Positions 50,289-61,206 are shown, counted from the stretch's first letter. The stretch: DNA of 64,000 nt from CAZVKN01 sp964627035 (GCA_964627035.1 CAZVKN010000008.1:28076-92075), one strand, 5' to 3'. Made by a program: numbers and translations. The notes: a model not told the origin generated them from the letters alone.

Positions 50289-52031
50289 TTAATACCCTCG
50301 TGCAGCACCGCCGCGCCGCTTGTCTGCAGCACCGTACAGCTTTCCATTTTCAATCACAATACCGTGAGCACCACCGAAATACACATGGTATGGTGGGGCT
50401 ATACCCAGTACATAACCATTTTTCTTGAGTTTCTGAAATGTTTCCATTGGAAAACGATTCTCAGCATAAAGACGCTCGTATGGAATACGATCATTTGGAA
50501 AATAGCGGGGATAATCAATTGCCGCTGAAATGTCCAGATCGTATTCAGAGATATTCACAATAATTTGAGCGACTGCCGCCGGAATACGTGATCCTCCGGG
50601 TGTTCCAAGTATTATATAAGGTTTACCATCCTTAAGAACAATCACCGGAGTCATATTAGATCGAGGACGCTTACCACCAACAATGTAGTTCAACGTATCC
50701 GTAGGAGTTTCATTGGTTGGAGGAATGGAAAAGTCATTCATCTGGTTATTTAATAACAATCCGGTATTACCGGCAATCACACCCGCCCCAAAGAACCAGT
50801 TTATTGACTGAGTTAATGACACAACGTTGCCATCCTTGTCAACTACCACCAGATGAGTTGTATTACCCACATCGGATAAATCAACAGGAGATACCGCGTC
50901 ACGAGGACTGGCTTTCGTCTTAACGTCAATACCTTTAGCAGCCAATTTAGCGTGATCAACTGTCAGAAGTCGCTCCCAATCGGTTTTAACAAATTTGGGA
51001 TCACCTATCATAGTCCTCGTGTCTGAATATGCCTGCTGAATACATTGTGACATTAGATGAACCCCATCACCGTTTCCAAGTCCGGGTGCAGCAGCATCCG
51101 TCACATCAAACAGGTTCATCATCTCAACAAGAGCAGTACCACCGCGACTCGGTGGAGGAATGGTCAGCAGCTCATAGTTCCCGAACTTAGCAGTGACAGG
51201 CTCGATCAAATCCACGCGATAGAATTCAAGATCATTGGTTGTCATAAACCCGCTGTCAGCTTGTGAAGCCTGAACGATAGCCTCAGCAATAGGACCGCGG
51301 TAGAACGAATTCAAACCACGTTTGACCAATGTCTTCAGTGTTTTTGCTAAATTAGGTTGACGCAATGTATCACCTGCATCGTACGGCATGTAAACTGCCA
51401 TACTATCATCTTCAAATCCGGCTGGGATTTTCAGGAATGTCTTTGCCAGCAGTGAATCCGTTTCAAACTGCTGATAATGCCCTCCGATCTGTCCGGCGAG
51501 TGTCGGATCAATAACAAATCCCTCTTCTGCTGCCTGAATCGCATCCCGTGCTAACCGCTCAAGCGGCAGTGTCGCCCATCGGTGGTACAGCTCAGCCCAA
51601 CCCGCAGCAGCCCCCGGTACACAAACAGCGGTTCCACTGCTTTTCATTCGGTCATGTGTGCTGTCCGCAGGATCATAGTAATAATCAGGATCTATACTTC
51701 TCGGAGCCTTCTCCCGATAGTTGATTACCTTGGCAGTTCCATCAGCCATCCTGATCAATGCAAATCCTCCCCCACCTAATCCGGATGCATGTGGTTCGAC
51801 GACATTCAGCATAAACAGCGCAGCAAGCGCAGCGTCAACCGCATTTCCTCCGTCCTTCAGAACTGCAATCCCGGCTTCAGCCGCAAGCGGTTGTGCAGCC
51901 ACAACCATGCCGTGTTCGCTGACGACAGGTGTCGGCGCCGGTTCAAGCGGTGCAAGCTGCCATTTCGGAGCACATCCACCAAATAATATTATAATGAGAA
52001 AAAACGCTATTACGGTATGGATCGGTTTCAT
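50289..52031 (-). CDS. ggt: Gamma-glutamyltranspeptidase (lipoprotein)
   Basis: 580 residues. A lipoprotein signal ends at FGGC. The heavy chain has GGNAVDAALAALFMLNVVEP and HASGLGGGGFALI; the autoprocessing site and nucleophile threonine is in VGNTTHLVVVDKDGNVV (about residue 385), and PRSNMTPVIVLKDGKPY with GTPGGSRIPAAVAQ follows. It cleaves glutathione and gamma-glutamyl compounds in the periplasm or on the membrane. The gene is isolated, between repeats. Confidence 0.95.
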   Translation of the reverse strand: MKPIHTVIAFFLIIILFGGCAPKWQLAPLEPAPTPVVSEHGMVVAAQPLAAEAGIAVLKDGGNAVDAALAALFMLNVVEPHASGLGGGGFALIRMADGTAKVINYREKAPRSIDPDYYYDPADSTHDRMKSSGTAVCVPGAAAGWAELYHRWATLPLERLARDAIQAAEEGFVIDPTLAGQIGGHYQQFETDSLLAKTFLKIPAGFEDDSMAVYMPYDAGDTLRQPNLAKTLKTLVKRGLNSFYRGPIAEAIVQASQADSGFMTTNDLEFYRVDLIEPVTAKFGNYELLTIPPPSRGGTALVEMMNLFDVTDAAAPGLGNGDGVHLMSQCIQQAYSDTRTMIGDPKFVKTDWERLLTVDHAKLAAKGIDVKTKASPRDAVSPVDLSDVGNTTHLVVVDKDGNVVSLTQSINWFFGAGVIAGNTGLLLNNQMNDFSIPPTNETPTDTLNYIVGGKRPRSNMTPVIVLKDGKPYIILGTPGGSRIPAAVAQIIVNISEYDLDISAAIDYPRYFPNDRIPYERLYAENRFPMETFQKLKKNGYVLGIAPPYHVYFGGAHGIVIENGKLYGAADKRRGGAARGY

Positions 52032-52168
52032 ATCTGTTCCAACTATTATGAGGGATTATTCGTGGTTAGAGAGATTCTTCAATACAATCATCATGACAGA
52101 GAGGAAGTTTGTCATGATGATTGGTTCCGAATACATCTTAATGATGATTATACTATTCTGTAGTTTTG

Positions 52169-52603
52169 CTATTGAGCGGTGGTGTCAGCAATTTCACCTT
52201 TGTCACCTAATCCGGAGAGGATAGGGATCTCGTCAATGCTCTTGCCCATGAATTTCAGCTCAAACTCGGCGCCTTTGACCAGCCCACTGTCTGCAAATTC
52301 ACTGAAATTAGCGAGAAAAGTCTCCAGCTCTTTCTTTGCGTTGTCATGATCGTTGAGATAATTACCGTACAGGAAACCGATCATAAACTGCGAGTTTGCA
52401 CCCTCGCGTGTTTGGGGAAATTTTTCGACTACTTGCTTGTAAGCCTTGATCGCTTGCTCAAAGTTCTGTTTTTCCTGCATCTCCTGAGCGCGCGCCATCA
52501 TCTCTTTGGCGGAAGTCTGATCCGTTTTGCCTCCGCACCCGATAACCGTCACTAACAGCATCGCCAATGCGACAACCGTTATGCTGACCTTAAATTTTGT
52601 CAT
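52169..52603 (-). CDS. TPR lipoprotein (YbgF/BamD-like)
   Basis: 144 residues. Lipobox VIGC, then two TPR-like repeats: AQEMQEKQNFEQAIKAYKQV and ANSQFMIGFLYGNYLNDHDN. Short lipoproteins of this kind are linked to outer-membrane assembly or cell division, but the family cannot be pinned down. It lies 85 bases downstream of addA. Confidence 0.82.
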   Translation of the reverse strand: MTKFKVSITVVALAMLLVTVIGCGGKTDQTSAKEMMARAQEMQEKQNFEQAIKAYKQVVEKFPQTREGANSQFMIGFLYGNYLNDHDNAKKELETFLANFSEFADSGLVKGAEFELKFMGKSIDEIPILSGLGDKGEIADTTAQ

Positions 52604-52688
52604 GTTAACCTTAATCCCATATCTATTACTGATTCGATTTAAACTATGAATTTATACCTTTATGGCTGCTGACGCAAGAGGTGACGGC

Positions 52689-55600
52689 TCAATCCAATGA
52701 TACTTCAACCGTCCGGCACTCTTTTGTGAAATAGAGATAGCCCTCTTTAATGCAACTTTCAGTGGATATAGTGATCGCTGTAGCATACTGCATGATCTGA
52801 TTCTCGTGGCGTTTCGGATCATAAGCCCCCGTTTTCCAGTCAGCAATAAATATATCACCGTTCTTAGCTTCCCACATTATGTCAACCGAGCCTCTAACCA
52901 GACCTTCTTCTGTTTTCACTGAAACCGGAACTTCCCGCCACATCCTTTTCGATTGTGACGCATCTTTCCATATCTCGCTGTTGAGGCAGTTGTTGGTATG
53001 TTGGATCACATCATCCACCTCAACATTTTCTTCACTGCATACATACTTAATCAGGTCGAGATTGACAGTGTCATCCACACTGCACACAGCCATATACCGA
53101 TGCACCGCCCTACCGACTGATCCGGCGAGGGACAGACCATCTGCTGCTTTCACGTTTATTACTGTGTCTTCACCCGTTCCATGAAAACTTGGACTGATCA
53201 ACCGTGGCAGTGAATCCTGAACCTCTTCTATGCGTTTTGTCCTCTCTTGTTCCCATGTTTGCTTTTCGCGCCGGACTCTTGTCGGATCAAACTTCAAGGG
53301 TAAGTCTGTTTTTGTCCTTTCAGGTTGATAATGAGTTGACTCAACTAACTTGAAAAGCGGTTCATCCTCACTGTCCGTGGCTGCATCCACAAAATCCGTC
53401 AGCCATTTACTATATCCTTCCGGTTTTTTACCATAGAACAACGGCAGCACGAGGTGATCCCTGGCTCTGGTCAATGCGACATAGAATAGCCGAAAATGTT
53501 CTTCCTGCAGAATCTTGTGCTCAGCCTGTAAAGAGGATTGAAACCCGGCTGTCTCAAACCTGTTAACCTGCGGTCCGATTGCAATTTCAAACTTTCCGCC
53601 AATCCTGTCCGGGATGGATTCAACCTTCAATTTCGGTCTCACACTGAGATTGGCGAGGTATAGAATGGGAAACTCCAGCCCTTTCGCTGAGTGAACGGTT
53701 ATCAGTTTTACCCGATTGGAATCGTCAAAGTCTCCCGAATTTTTCTCATCTGCTTTGTCCATTCGGCTGCTCAACCATCTCAGAAAACCACGAAGGGATG
53801 GCTCGTGATCTGAGCAGTATATCCTCGCCAGATCAATGATCCTGCTTATGGTGCTGATATCGCTGTAACCGTATGGATCCGCTGACAGGACGGGTATTAT
53901 CTCTGTTCTCTGCAATAGCTCTTCAATCAATTGATCGGGTGTCAGTTCTTTTCTCATCCCGTGCATCTTTCGAAGGAGTTTCAAGCTGTCCGCAAGAGTG
54001 CTTGTGGAATCAGCGGACTCGATTCTGTAATCCGCAATGTCACCTGCTTCCGACAGCCATCCCGTAAGATCAACATCACTGACTCCAAGCAGGACAGACC
54101 TCAATGCACCGATGACAGCCAGCCTGTCCATAGGATTGTCAATTGCTCGCAGGCAGTTGTACAGATCAGTGACCATCTGCGAGCGATAGAATTTCTTACC
54201 TGCTTCGACTTGAAACGGGATTCCTGCATCGGTCAGGCTGTTTTTGTATGTGTCAAGATCAGTGGTCGTCGGGAAGAGGATAGCCATGTCACCAAATTCT
54301 GCCGGTCGTTTTCTCTCTCCAGCGAGTATCTGCCAACTGTCAACCGCTGTTCTGATTGATGCTGCTATAGCTTTTGATTCATTTGAGCGGACCGAGGAAG
54401 CATCTCCCATACTCCCAACCAACTCTTTGTATGGAGTAAGAACCGTGACCGATGGAGTCGGCATTAACTCCGGTCTGCTTATCAGCGGATCAATCGGGAC
54501 ATAACCGGAGATGGCATCTGAGTCCTTTCTCCATATCGAACTGAAGAACCTGTTAACAAAATTGACGATGCCTACTGCAGATCTAAAATTTTGTGTGACC
54601 AGTCTTTTGTTACCGGTCTGAAGGATATCCTCAGTTGCTGATTTATAAACGCGTGGATCTGCTCGACGAAAGCGGTAGATTGACTGCTTTGGATCACCGA
54701 CAATGCACAGCTTGCCCGGTTCAAGCATCTTATTCTCAGGTGACTGCTGACACAACATCATGGCAATCTCAACCTGCAGTGGATCGGTATCCTGAAACTC
54801 ATCAATCAGGATTCGCTTGTATTTGTCCTGGAAGTGTTGAAGAAGATGCGGTCGTTCCAGCAGCTTTCTCGTTTTGATCAGCAGATCCTGATACCCAAGT
54901 TGACCACGCTCGGATTTAACCCGTCCAGCATGATTTATTATATCAATGAGCCATCTGATCACACTCTCAAGCGTTTCGGTTCGGACAGTTTTTACAAGAC
55001 TGTCAACAGAATCAATTAGTTCCCTCAGTTCCTCACGGACATTTGCCAAGGCATCAGCACTGTCCCATTTTGTTTTGTTTCCCTTTTTATAACTGAAAGT
55101 CTTCCAACCGCCTAACCATAAAATTATATCATCATCAGTAACGGGAAGATCGCTTCTTAACCCCTTGAGCTTTTTGTGCATTGAGTCTCTGTCATTTTCA
55201 CAGTGATCCATGCAATATGAAAGCAGGTCATCTACTTTCCCGCTGAATCGCTTCACCTCGCCGGTAAAATCCGATGGAGTTGAGTTCAAAGACAGCAGCC
55301 CTAACAGATCCCGGTGGTCGAACAATTTCTCAAGCAGCTCCATTACTTGATTAAGCGATCCTCCAAGCGACCTGAATGTCGTCAGTATGTCATCCCGCTT
55401 GCGGTCAGGCTTAGTGAGGTCTTCAGTTACAAGTTGTCTCAGCAGCTCCTTTTCTTCTTCCGGTTCAATGGAGCTGAATTCAGGATCAATCCCGGCTTCA
55501 ATCGGGCGTTCGCGAATTATTGATGATGCAAAGGCGTGGATAGTGGAAATGTTGGCATGGTCAAATCTGTTCAAAGCGAGATGAAGAGGATGACGCTCAG

Positions 55601-55850
55601 GTTTCTCGTTGCCTTGCTTTTCCAATTCTGTGTACAGTCGTTCGCTCAATTCTGCTGCAGCTTTTTCCGTGAAAGTGATCGCAACAACCTCAGATATGTC
55701 GAACTTATGGAGAAGAGCTATCATACGGTCAATTAATAGAGTAGTCTTGCCTGTGCCTGCTCCCGCTTCAATGACCATTGAACCGTCAAGCTCGGTTCGG
55801 ATCTGCTTACGTACCGGCTCATCTGAAGGTATGATTCTTTGAGATGTCAT
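52689..55850 (-). CDS. addA: AddA-type helicase-nuclease subunit
   Basis: 1053 residues of UvrD/Rep superfamily 1 helicase. Walker A in EAGAGTGKTTLL (29-40), DEFQDTDPLQVE (about 351), KQSIYRFRRADPRVY, VTQNFRS, VKLITVHSAKGLEFPILYLA and FYVALTRARDHLVLP. The C-terminal nuclease motif is IADWKTGAYDPKR. Together with AddB it processes double-strand breaks for RecA. It overlaps addB by 4 bases. The C-terminal nuclease is intact. Confidence 0.94.
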   Translation of the reverse strand: MTSQRIIPSDEPVRKQIRTELDGSMVIEAGAGTGKTTLLIDRMIALLHKFDISEVVAITFTEKAAAELSERLYTELEKQGNEKPERHPLHLALNRFDHANISTIHAFASSIIRERPIEAGIDPEFSSIEPEEEKELLRQLVTEDLTKPDRKRDDILTTFRSLGGSLNQVMELLEKLFDHRDLLGLLSLNSTPSDFTGEVKRFSGKVDDLLSYCMDHCENDRDSMHKKLKGLRSDLPVTDDDIILWLGGWKTFSYKKGNKTKWDSADALANVREELRELIDSVDSLVKTVRTETLESVIRWLIDIINHAGRVKSERGQLGYQDLLIKTRKLLERPHLLQHFQDKYKRILIDEFQDTDPLQVEIAMMLCQQSPENKMLEPGKLCIVGDPKQSIYRFRRADPRVYKSATEDILQTGNKRLVTQNFRSAVGIVNFVNRFFSSIWRKDSDAISGYVPIDPLISRPELMPTPSVTVLTPYKELVGSMGDASSVRSNESKAIAASIRTAVDSWQILAGERKRPAEFGDMAILFPTTTDLDTYKNSLTDAGIPFQVEAGKKFYRSQMVTDLYNCLRAIDNPMDRLAVIGALRSVLLGVSDVDLTGWLSEAGDIADYRIESADSTSTLADSLKLLRKMHGMRKELTPDQLIEELLQRTEIIPVLSADPYGYSDISTISRIIDLARIYCSDHEPSLRGFLRWLSSRMDKADEKNSGDFDDSNRVKLITVHSAKGLEFPILYLANLSVRPKLKVESIPDRIGGKFEIAIGPQVNRFETAGFQSSLQAEHKILQEEHFRLFYVALTRARDHLVLPLFYGKKPEGYSKWLTDFVDAATDSEDEPLFKLVESTHYQPERTKTDLPLKFDPTRVRREKQTWEQERTKRIEEVQDSLPRLISPSFHGTGEDTVINVKAADGLSLAGSVGRAVHRYMAVCSVDDTVNLDLIKYVCSEENVEVDDVIQHTNNCLNSEIWKDASQSKRMWREVPVSVKTEEGLVRGSVDIMWEAKNGDIFIADWKTGAYDPKRHENQIMQYATAITISTESCIKEGYLYFTKECRTVEVSLD

Positions 55851-58800
55851 TCGACCTCCCGCGCAGCGACAAGCTTAGCAACTCTAAGATCCGCCATCCG
55901 ATATTCGGCAGATTTACGACTCCGGTAATCGCAGACTGAAGCCACTTCACACCTCGAGCAATCCTTTTCGCTAAATGGAATCGGTGGAAATTGGCTTGTT
56001 GAGATTCCTGAGATAACAGCCTTGACAATCTTGTTGAAATCGTCCTCTCTTTCAAGCAGCATGTGCCCGTCTATCTTAAGATCAGAACTATTGCCACGAA
56101 GATCAATATGAGTGAATTGCCCTTCAATGTCACTCGGTTCGATACTTTTGTGAAGAGGCATTATGGCTGACAGATATAGCGGGATCTGGATATTAGTGCC
56201 ACCGATGTACTTTTTCGGTGATCTCGGCTTATTCTTACCCGTCTTGTAATCTATTATCCTCATCCGATGACGATCAGTGCTGAAGTCTATCCGGTCAATC
56301 TGCCCCTTCAAGTGAAAAACGATACTATCATCCGCCGATTCAATTACGATCTTTCTATCAATTGACATCTCAGCGGTTTCAAATAGAAATCCATCATCTT
56401 TATCTGACTCCTGTTCAATGAACCGCTTGAGTCGGTTTCGGATGAATTGCAGCTCCATCTCATAAACAGGCTTGGGAACCTGCCACAGCCGTCTGATCCA
56501 GCCGGACATGCTGTCAATGATCTGATCCAGTTTGGTCAGGTACCAATTCAAATTACTGTTCGGTGACTCCATCTCGTTTTGACGTGCGTTGACATACAGT
56601 TGCTGCAGGATTCGATGAATAACCGTACCAACGTCCTGAGGGACAGGCGTCAAAAGCTGCTCCGGTTCTTCCCATTCCTCAGCGCGAAAGATCCTCTGTA
56701 TCATATACCTGAACGGACAGGATGCATACTGCTGCAGTGATGATGCACTGTGTGTCATGTCCGCAGGTCGGTTCCAGCCGGATTCTATCATCCCATCCCA
56801 AGGAGTAAAACCCTTTCCACTCTTGCGGGATTGTATCGTCCTGATGCTGCGGATGTATTGCCCGGAATCTCTGTAAAGCTCGTGATATGCCAATAAGCGG
56901 GCATCTTCCGGAACAGTGTTCTTTATCCACTGCTCAATATAGCCGTTAGTGTGGGTCAACCTCTTGAAATATTTGACGTTTGAATCATCCTTCCTTTCAA
57001 AGAACGGCTGTTGATGAATCTGCTCAACAGTAAGCGGTCTGCCAGATACGACCTTGCACATTTCAAGTAAAAAACGGGAAACTCGCAGCGTTCCCCCGCC
57101 GATTTTGCCTCTCGGATAGCTTAGGTACAACCGCTCACGAGCGGAATCCACAGCTATGGCAAACAGCAGCTTCTCTTCCTCTATACGGGCAAGCTTGGAT
57201 GACAGCAGCTCTTTTCCAAACTGCTTATTCAGTTCCGTCCGCTCACGATCCGTCAATATCGGATCTTCACGCGGAATAACAGGTATTGATCCCTGAACCA
57301 AACCGGGGATAAACAGCACGTCAAACTTAACAAAGCGCGCTGTCATCCTGTCACAGATGGTAACCCCATCCACCGCATAGCGTCCTTTACCGATATTGAC
57401 AGAATCCAATGCATCTATAACCGTGTCAAAATAGTCGTGTCGGTTAACGGTTTCTGCTATGCCGTCCAAATCGTTTAACTCACGTACAATCTCGATTATC
57501 TGATCTGTTGTATCACTTTGTGGGATAAATGTCTTGACTAACCGGACTGTGGAACGATTTAGCTCCGTCCATGAACCTTTATTTGGAAAGAGGTCAAAAC
57601 AGTCAAACAGATCAGTGATAAACTGCTGCAATGCTTCAGTCTGTTTGATACAGATGTACGCTGTCTCGGGTGCGTTCTTGAACTTGTACCCATAGTTGTC
57701 TTTACATCTTCTAAGAGAATTCTCCCAACCGATGCGGTCTGCTTCCACAATCCCTGCATCAACACTTATCTTCTCCCACATTACCGGATCGTCTTCTTCG
57801 GCAAGTATCACATCATTGGACGACAAAAAGTCAATGACTTCTTTCCTTTTCAGTTTTCTTTTGACCAAGCTAATTAGTTGGGAAACCGCTCTCCCCTCTT
57901 TGCTATGATTCAATCCACTTCCGATCATATCCGCATACGGTATCTGAGCTTGATTCAGGGCATCCTTCAAAGGCAGCAGATAGTCCGCAGGTTGCCACAG
58001 CATGATCCCGATGGATTCCGGCTTGACATGGTCGTACAGCACCATCTCACTAATTCGTGCGACGATTCCACTGATTTCATCAATCTTGTCATTTCCGTTG
58101 AACAGAGTTACTTTCGGTGCAGTTCGTGTTGCCCCATCGGTTCTCGTCTGAGGCGAGAAAAGTAGTTGACTATGACTGAAAATGTTGCTACTTGCTTTCA
58201 GGTGTAAAATCTTTGATGAAGGCAATGATTTAAAAAAACGCTGCCCTTTATCCGCATATTTGAATGCCGGACAGTCATGCGAGAAAGGGAGGTAAACTTT
58301 TATAGTAATCCTTTCAGCGAGATTACGAATGAACCGCATCTGCAATTGAGAGAAATCATACAGAGAGTAAATGTGCAGCAGATCGGTTCCGAAACGAGTC
58401 TCAAACCTGCTTCCAGAGTCCTGCATTGAGAGATCTTCGATTGGTCGTCTGAAACCCGAAAGCAGCTTAAGACAATCATTTCGTAACTTTGCGAGCGTCT
58501 TGAATTTATCTGATTGCAGATACACCGAATTGAACTGCGCCAGGTCATTAATTCCGGCGTGATCGAGGTCGTGAAAACTGTTCTCAAGCGAGTTGACAAT
58601 GCCGCTTTGACCGATATAATCCTCGAAATAGTGTTCATGCCCCATCTCGTCAAGCAGAGCAGCTATAGCCACTTTTTCACCAAACGGGGGCAGTTCAGGT
58701 CTTTGATCCCTGACTTTATCCCTGAAGCCAAGTTCACCCGCCAGTCCTGCGACAGTTACAAAATGCAGGTTGAAGCAGTTTATTTCAAGATCATTGAGAT

Positions 58801-58951
58801 GCCAGGTGAGGTAGTCCGCAAGGAGTCTGGAGCCAATCATAACCACGATTGGCTGCAGGGGATCCGTCAGTTTTATAGATTGAATCTGAGAGATTAATTG
58901 CGGTTCTAATTCGGAATGCCACAGACCGCAATGAACGGTTGTTTCCGGCAT
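55847..58951 (-). CDS. addB: AddB-type nuclease subunit with iron-sulfur motif
   Basis: 1034 residues. The C-terminal RecB-family nuclease is complete: YASCPFRYMIQRIF (first Cys), IIDYKTGKNKPRSP and the cluster EKDCSRCEVASVCDY, as in Fe-S AddB. The helicase-like N-terminus has no Walker A motif in the usual place (it reads VVMIGSRLLADYL), so it probably recognises Chi-like sequence rather than translocates. Stop overlaps the addA start (ATGA). Confidence 0.9.
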   Translation of the reverse strand: MPETTVHCGLWHSELEPQLISQIQSIKLTDPLQPIVVMIGSRLLADYLTWHLNDLEINCFNLHFVTVAGLAGELGFRDKVRDQRPELPPFGEKVAIAALLDEMGHEHYFEDYIGQSGIVNSLENSFHDLDHAGINDLAQFNSVYLQSDKFKTLAKLRNDCLKLLSGFRRPIEDLSMQDSGSRFETRFGTDLLHIYSLYDFSQLQMRFIRNLAERITIKVYLPFSHDCPAFKYADKGQRFFKSLPSSKILHLKASSNIFSHSQLLFSPQTRTDGATRTAPKVTLFNGNDKIDEISGIVARISEMVLYDHVKPESIGIMLWQPADYLLPLKDALNQAQIPYADMIGSGLNHSKEGRAVSQLISLVKRKLKRKEVIDFLSSNDVILAEEDDPVMWEKISVDAGIVEADRIGWENSLRRCKDNYGYKFKNAPETAYICIKQTEALQQFITDLFDCFDLFPNKGSWTELNRSTVRLVKTFIPQSDTTDQIIEIVRELNDLDGIAETVNRHDYFDTVIDALDSVNIGKGRYAVDGVTICDRMTARFVKFDVLFIPGLVQGSIPVIPREDPILTDRERTELNKQFGKELLSSKLARIEEEKLLFAIAVDSARERLYLSYPRGKIGGGTLRVSRFLLEMCKVVSGRPLTVEQIHQQPFFERKDDSNVKYFKRLTHTNGYIEQWIKNTVPEDARLLAYHELYRDSGQYIRSIRTIQSRKSGKGFTPWDGMIESGWNRPADMTHSASSLQQYASCPFRYMIQRIFRAEEWEEPEQLLTPVPQDVGTVIHRILQQLYVNARQNEMESPNSNLNWYLTKLDQIIDSMSGWIRRLWQVPKPVYEMELQFIRNRLKRFIEQESDKDDGFLFETAEMSIDRKIVIESADDSIVFHLKGQIDRIDFSTDRHRMRIIDYKTGKNKPRSPKKYIGGTNIQIPLYLSAIMPLHKSIEPSDIEGQFTHIDLRGNSSDLKIDGHMLLEREDDFNKIVKAVISGISTSQFPPIPFSEKDCSRCEVASVCDYRSRKSAEYRMADLRVAKLVAAREVE

Positions 58952-58963
58952 GGGTTCAGTCTG

Positions 58964-60397
58964 CTAAGGATGGCAGGTGAACATATACTCCTTAGTCTGC
59001 ATTCGCTCAGCCTGTCCAAACTTGGAGTGCGCCGCACTTAATGTGCGCAATTCAATTTTCTTTTTCGGATAGTATTTTTCAAGGATTTTTCTGAACTGCT
59101 CTTCATCAGGGATAATCCCACCCTGTGAGTAGCTGATCACGAGAGTCGTCTTTGCATCACGAACCATCTCACACACATGACCGATTGCACCCGTCACCGT
59201 ATCCTTTTTACTGAATGGGGATTGATGCCTGTCAGTGCGGTATCTGCCTGCGAATGCGATATCCGGGTAGTCGTATTGCACTAATGTTTCGAGAAGATGA
59301 TAGAATCGAGAGTAATGCCCCTGAGAATACGGTGGATCGAGGTAAACGACCTTTGCGGAACGGATGTATTCCTGCACTTCATCCATAAAAGACACATAAT
59401 CCTCAGTCATGGCAATATTTTCAGCAGCATAAGGTGAAGCGTTGTCTGCAAGCGCATTTTCAAATTCAGCAATCTTATTCAAAAACAGAGGATAAAGGTC
59501 AATTCTTCGATAGGCGCTGATATAGGTTTGGTTCCGTTGGTTAATGCGGGGGATAGCCGCCCAATGCCCCGGACCTGGATTGATCCGGTTCAGCACTGCC
59601 ATTAATCCCGACAAGAGCAGGCAACGTACACCGTAAACATCCAGCTCCTCGTACTTCGGTTGAGACGGCAGCCACTCATCACACAGCTTGTCAACCGCAT
59701 ACCGAAGTGAGTCAATCTCAGCAGCCTGCTGCACACCGATATAGGCGTTCGCATAGTACAGCGAAAACAGGCTGTACGGCTCCAGTTTGTTCAGCGAACG
59801 GTAAGCGTTCACACGAGGCTTGCTGAACAGCATCAGATGATCTTCCGACCAGTCCAGAACCGGTGTCTGACGCACGAAGTGCGGGTAGCCTTCACAAAAG
59901 CTGTGGTATGTTTCCCAGTTTGGACGAATCTCGGGATCTGTGGACAGCATACTCGCTTCGCGATGCATACCTTCTGCAAACAGACGCTCAACATTCCGCA
60001 AATTAGTCACGAAAAACCGTCTGAAAACGCTCTGCAGCTCACCTTCAAAACGCGGTTTAGGGATGTAATTCATCAGTGTCGTGCCGATCACCCTCGAAAA
60101 TTTCTGGATGTCGTTAGCTACAACAATGCATTTCTTTTTCATGGCATAACCGATAGTGTGAGTTCCTGCCATCAAGTCAACAAGGATATCTCCAGGTTCG
60201 GTCAGCCGTTCAAGCTCATCAACCACAAAGTCCAGAATTGCCTTTTTCGATCCCATATATTTGGTCACGACAAGGATCGGACGGTTCCCGGTGGTCAGTT
60301 TTTTTGAAGTAGATTTCTGTATTTTAATTTTCTCGCTGAGTAGCTGATTCACTGAGTAATAATGCCTTAAACTGCGTGCAGCATTCGCATCAAGCAT
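58964..60397 (-). CDS. D12-class DNA adenine methyltransferase, orphan
   Basis: 477 residues. Motif region KYMGSKKAILDFVVDEL, motif I LVDLMAGTHTIGYAMKK and motif IV VVYLDPPYSQGHYSRFYHLL mark an N6-adenine methyltransferase of the D12 (Dam/MboII-like) kind. No nuclease gene is adjacent. Its stop is 12 bases from the addB start, so it seems to be part of the addBA operon. Could mark the chromosome or be a remnant of a restriction system. Confidence 0.82.
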   Translation of the reverse strand: MLDANAARSLRHYYSVNQLLSEKIKIQKSTSKKLTTGNRPILVVTKYMGSKKAILDFVVDELERLTEPGDILVDLMAGTHTIGYAMKKKCIVVANDIQKFSRVIGTTLMNYIPKPRFEGELQSVFRRFFVTNLRNVERLFAEGMHREASMLSTDPEIRPNWETYHSFCEGYPHFVRQTPVLDWSEDHLMLFSKPRVNAYRSLNKLEPYSLFSLYYANAYIGVQQAAEIDSLRYAVDKLCDEWLPSQPKYEELDVYGVRCLLLSGLMAVLNRINPGPGHWAAIPRINQRNQTYISAYRRIDLYPLFLNKIAEFENALADNASPYAAENIAMTEDYVSFMDEVQEYIRSAKVVYLDPPYSQGHYSRFYHLLETLVQYDYPDIAFAGRYRTDRHQSPFSKKDTVTGAIGHVCEMVRDAKTTLVISYSQGGIIPDEEQFRKILEKYYPKKKIELRTLSAAHSKFGQAERMQTKEYMFTCHP

Positions 60398-60650
60398 ATC
60401 TACGCAGATAAGCTGTTAATATTTGTCTGTTGAGAATCGAGACAAACGATCCGCAAAAGTTGCGGTTTAGCAATCTGAAATTTTAATATAATGAGAATTA
60501 ACATGTTTGGCAAGATTATATCTGAATTCAAAGTAAAAGAAAGCAATAAACTGTGATTCACTTGCTATCGGATTGTGGTATCAGCTATATTTTGTTTCCC
60601 CGACCGCATAAAAATCAAGGATTGGGACTAATGAACCTAAACAGTGTTGT

Positions 60651-61073
60651 ATGCCGAGCGTAATTATATACACGGACGGTGCTTGTCGTGGGAATCCCGG
60701 TCCGGGAGGTTGGGGAGCTATCCTGATGTGGGGCAATAAGAAGAAAGAGATTTCAGGAGGGGCGCGCTCTACCACCAACAACCGGATGGAGTTGACAGCG
60801 GTAATCCGTGCATTGGAATCGTTGAACAGACCTGTCGAAGTTATTCTATATTCCGATTCGTCCTATGTGGTGAAAGGCATGACTGAGTGGTTGTCCGGTT
60901 GGCAGCGAGCTGGATGGAAGACGAAAGGCGGTATGCGAAAAAACCATGAATTGTGGAAACGGCTGGCTGAGCTGGCTGACATCCACACGATTCACTGGAA
61001 GTGGGTGCGCGGGCACGACAACAATGAGCTGAATGAACGCGCCGATTATCTGGCAACTCATGCGATTCCATAA
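60651..61073 (+). CDS. rnhA: Ribonuclease HI
   Basis: 140 residues. All active-site residues are present: Asp9 in YTDGACRGNPGPGGWG, Glu47 in RMEL, Asp69 in YSDSSYV, His122 in WVRGHDNNELNERAD and Asp132. It removes RNA from RNA-DNA hybrids. Divergent from the methylase gene, with 253 bases between. Confidence 0.97.
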   Translation: MPSVIIYTDGACRGNPGPGGWGAILMWGNKKKEISGGARSTTNNRMELTAVIRALESLNRPVEVILYSDSSYVVKGMTEWLSGWQRAGWKTKGGMRKNHELWKRLAELADIHTIHWKWVRGHDNNELNERADYLATHAIP

Positions 61074-61206
61074 ACGGCACACTAATTGCACAAGGAACAG
61101 TCACAATTAGTAAACTGATCTGACCACTGCCATAAGTGGCACTGTTCTGCCATATTTGCAGTTGTGGTCAGCAAGAATTAGCAATAGTATCATGTGATAT
61201 TGATCT

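Noticed and set aside
59837..60307. A 156-codon plus-strand frame
   Set aside because: Antisense to the adenine methylase; the minus-strand protein has clear motifs.
61131..61160. Second sigma-54 promoter upstream of trxA (TGGCACTGTTCTGCC)
   Set aside because: The GG-GC spacing is 9, not 10, and the -12 region is poor.
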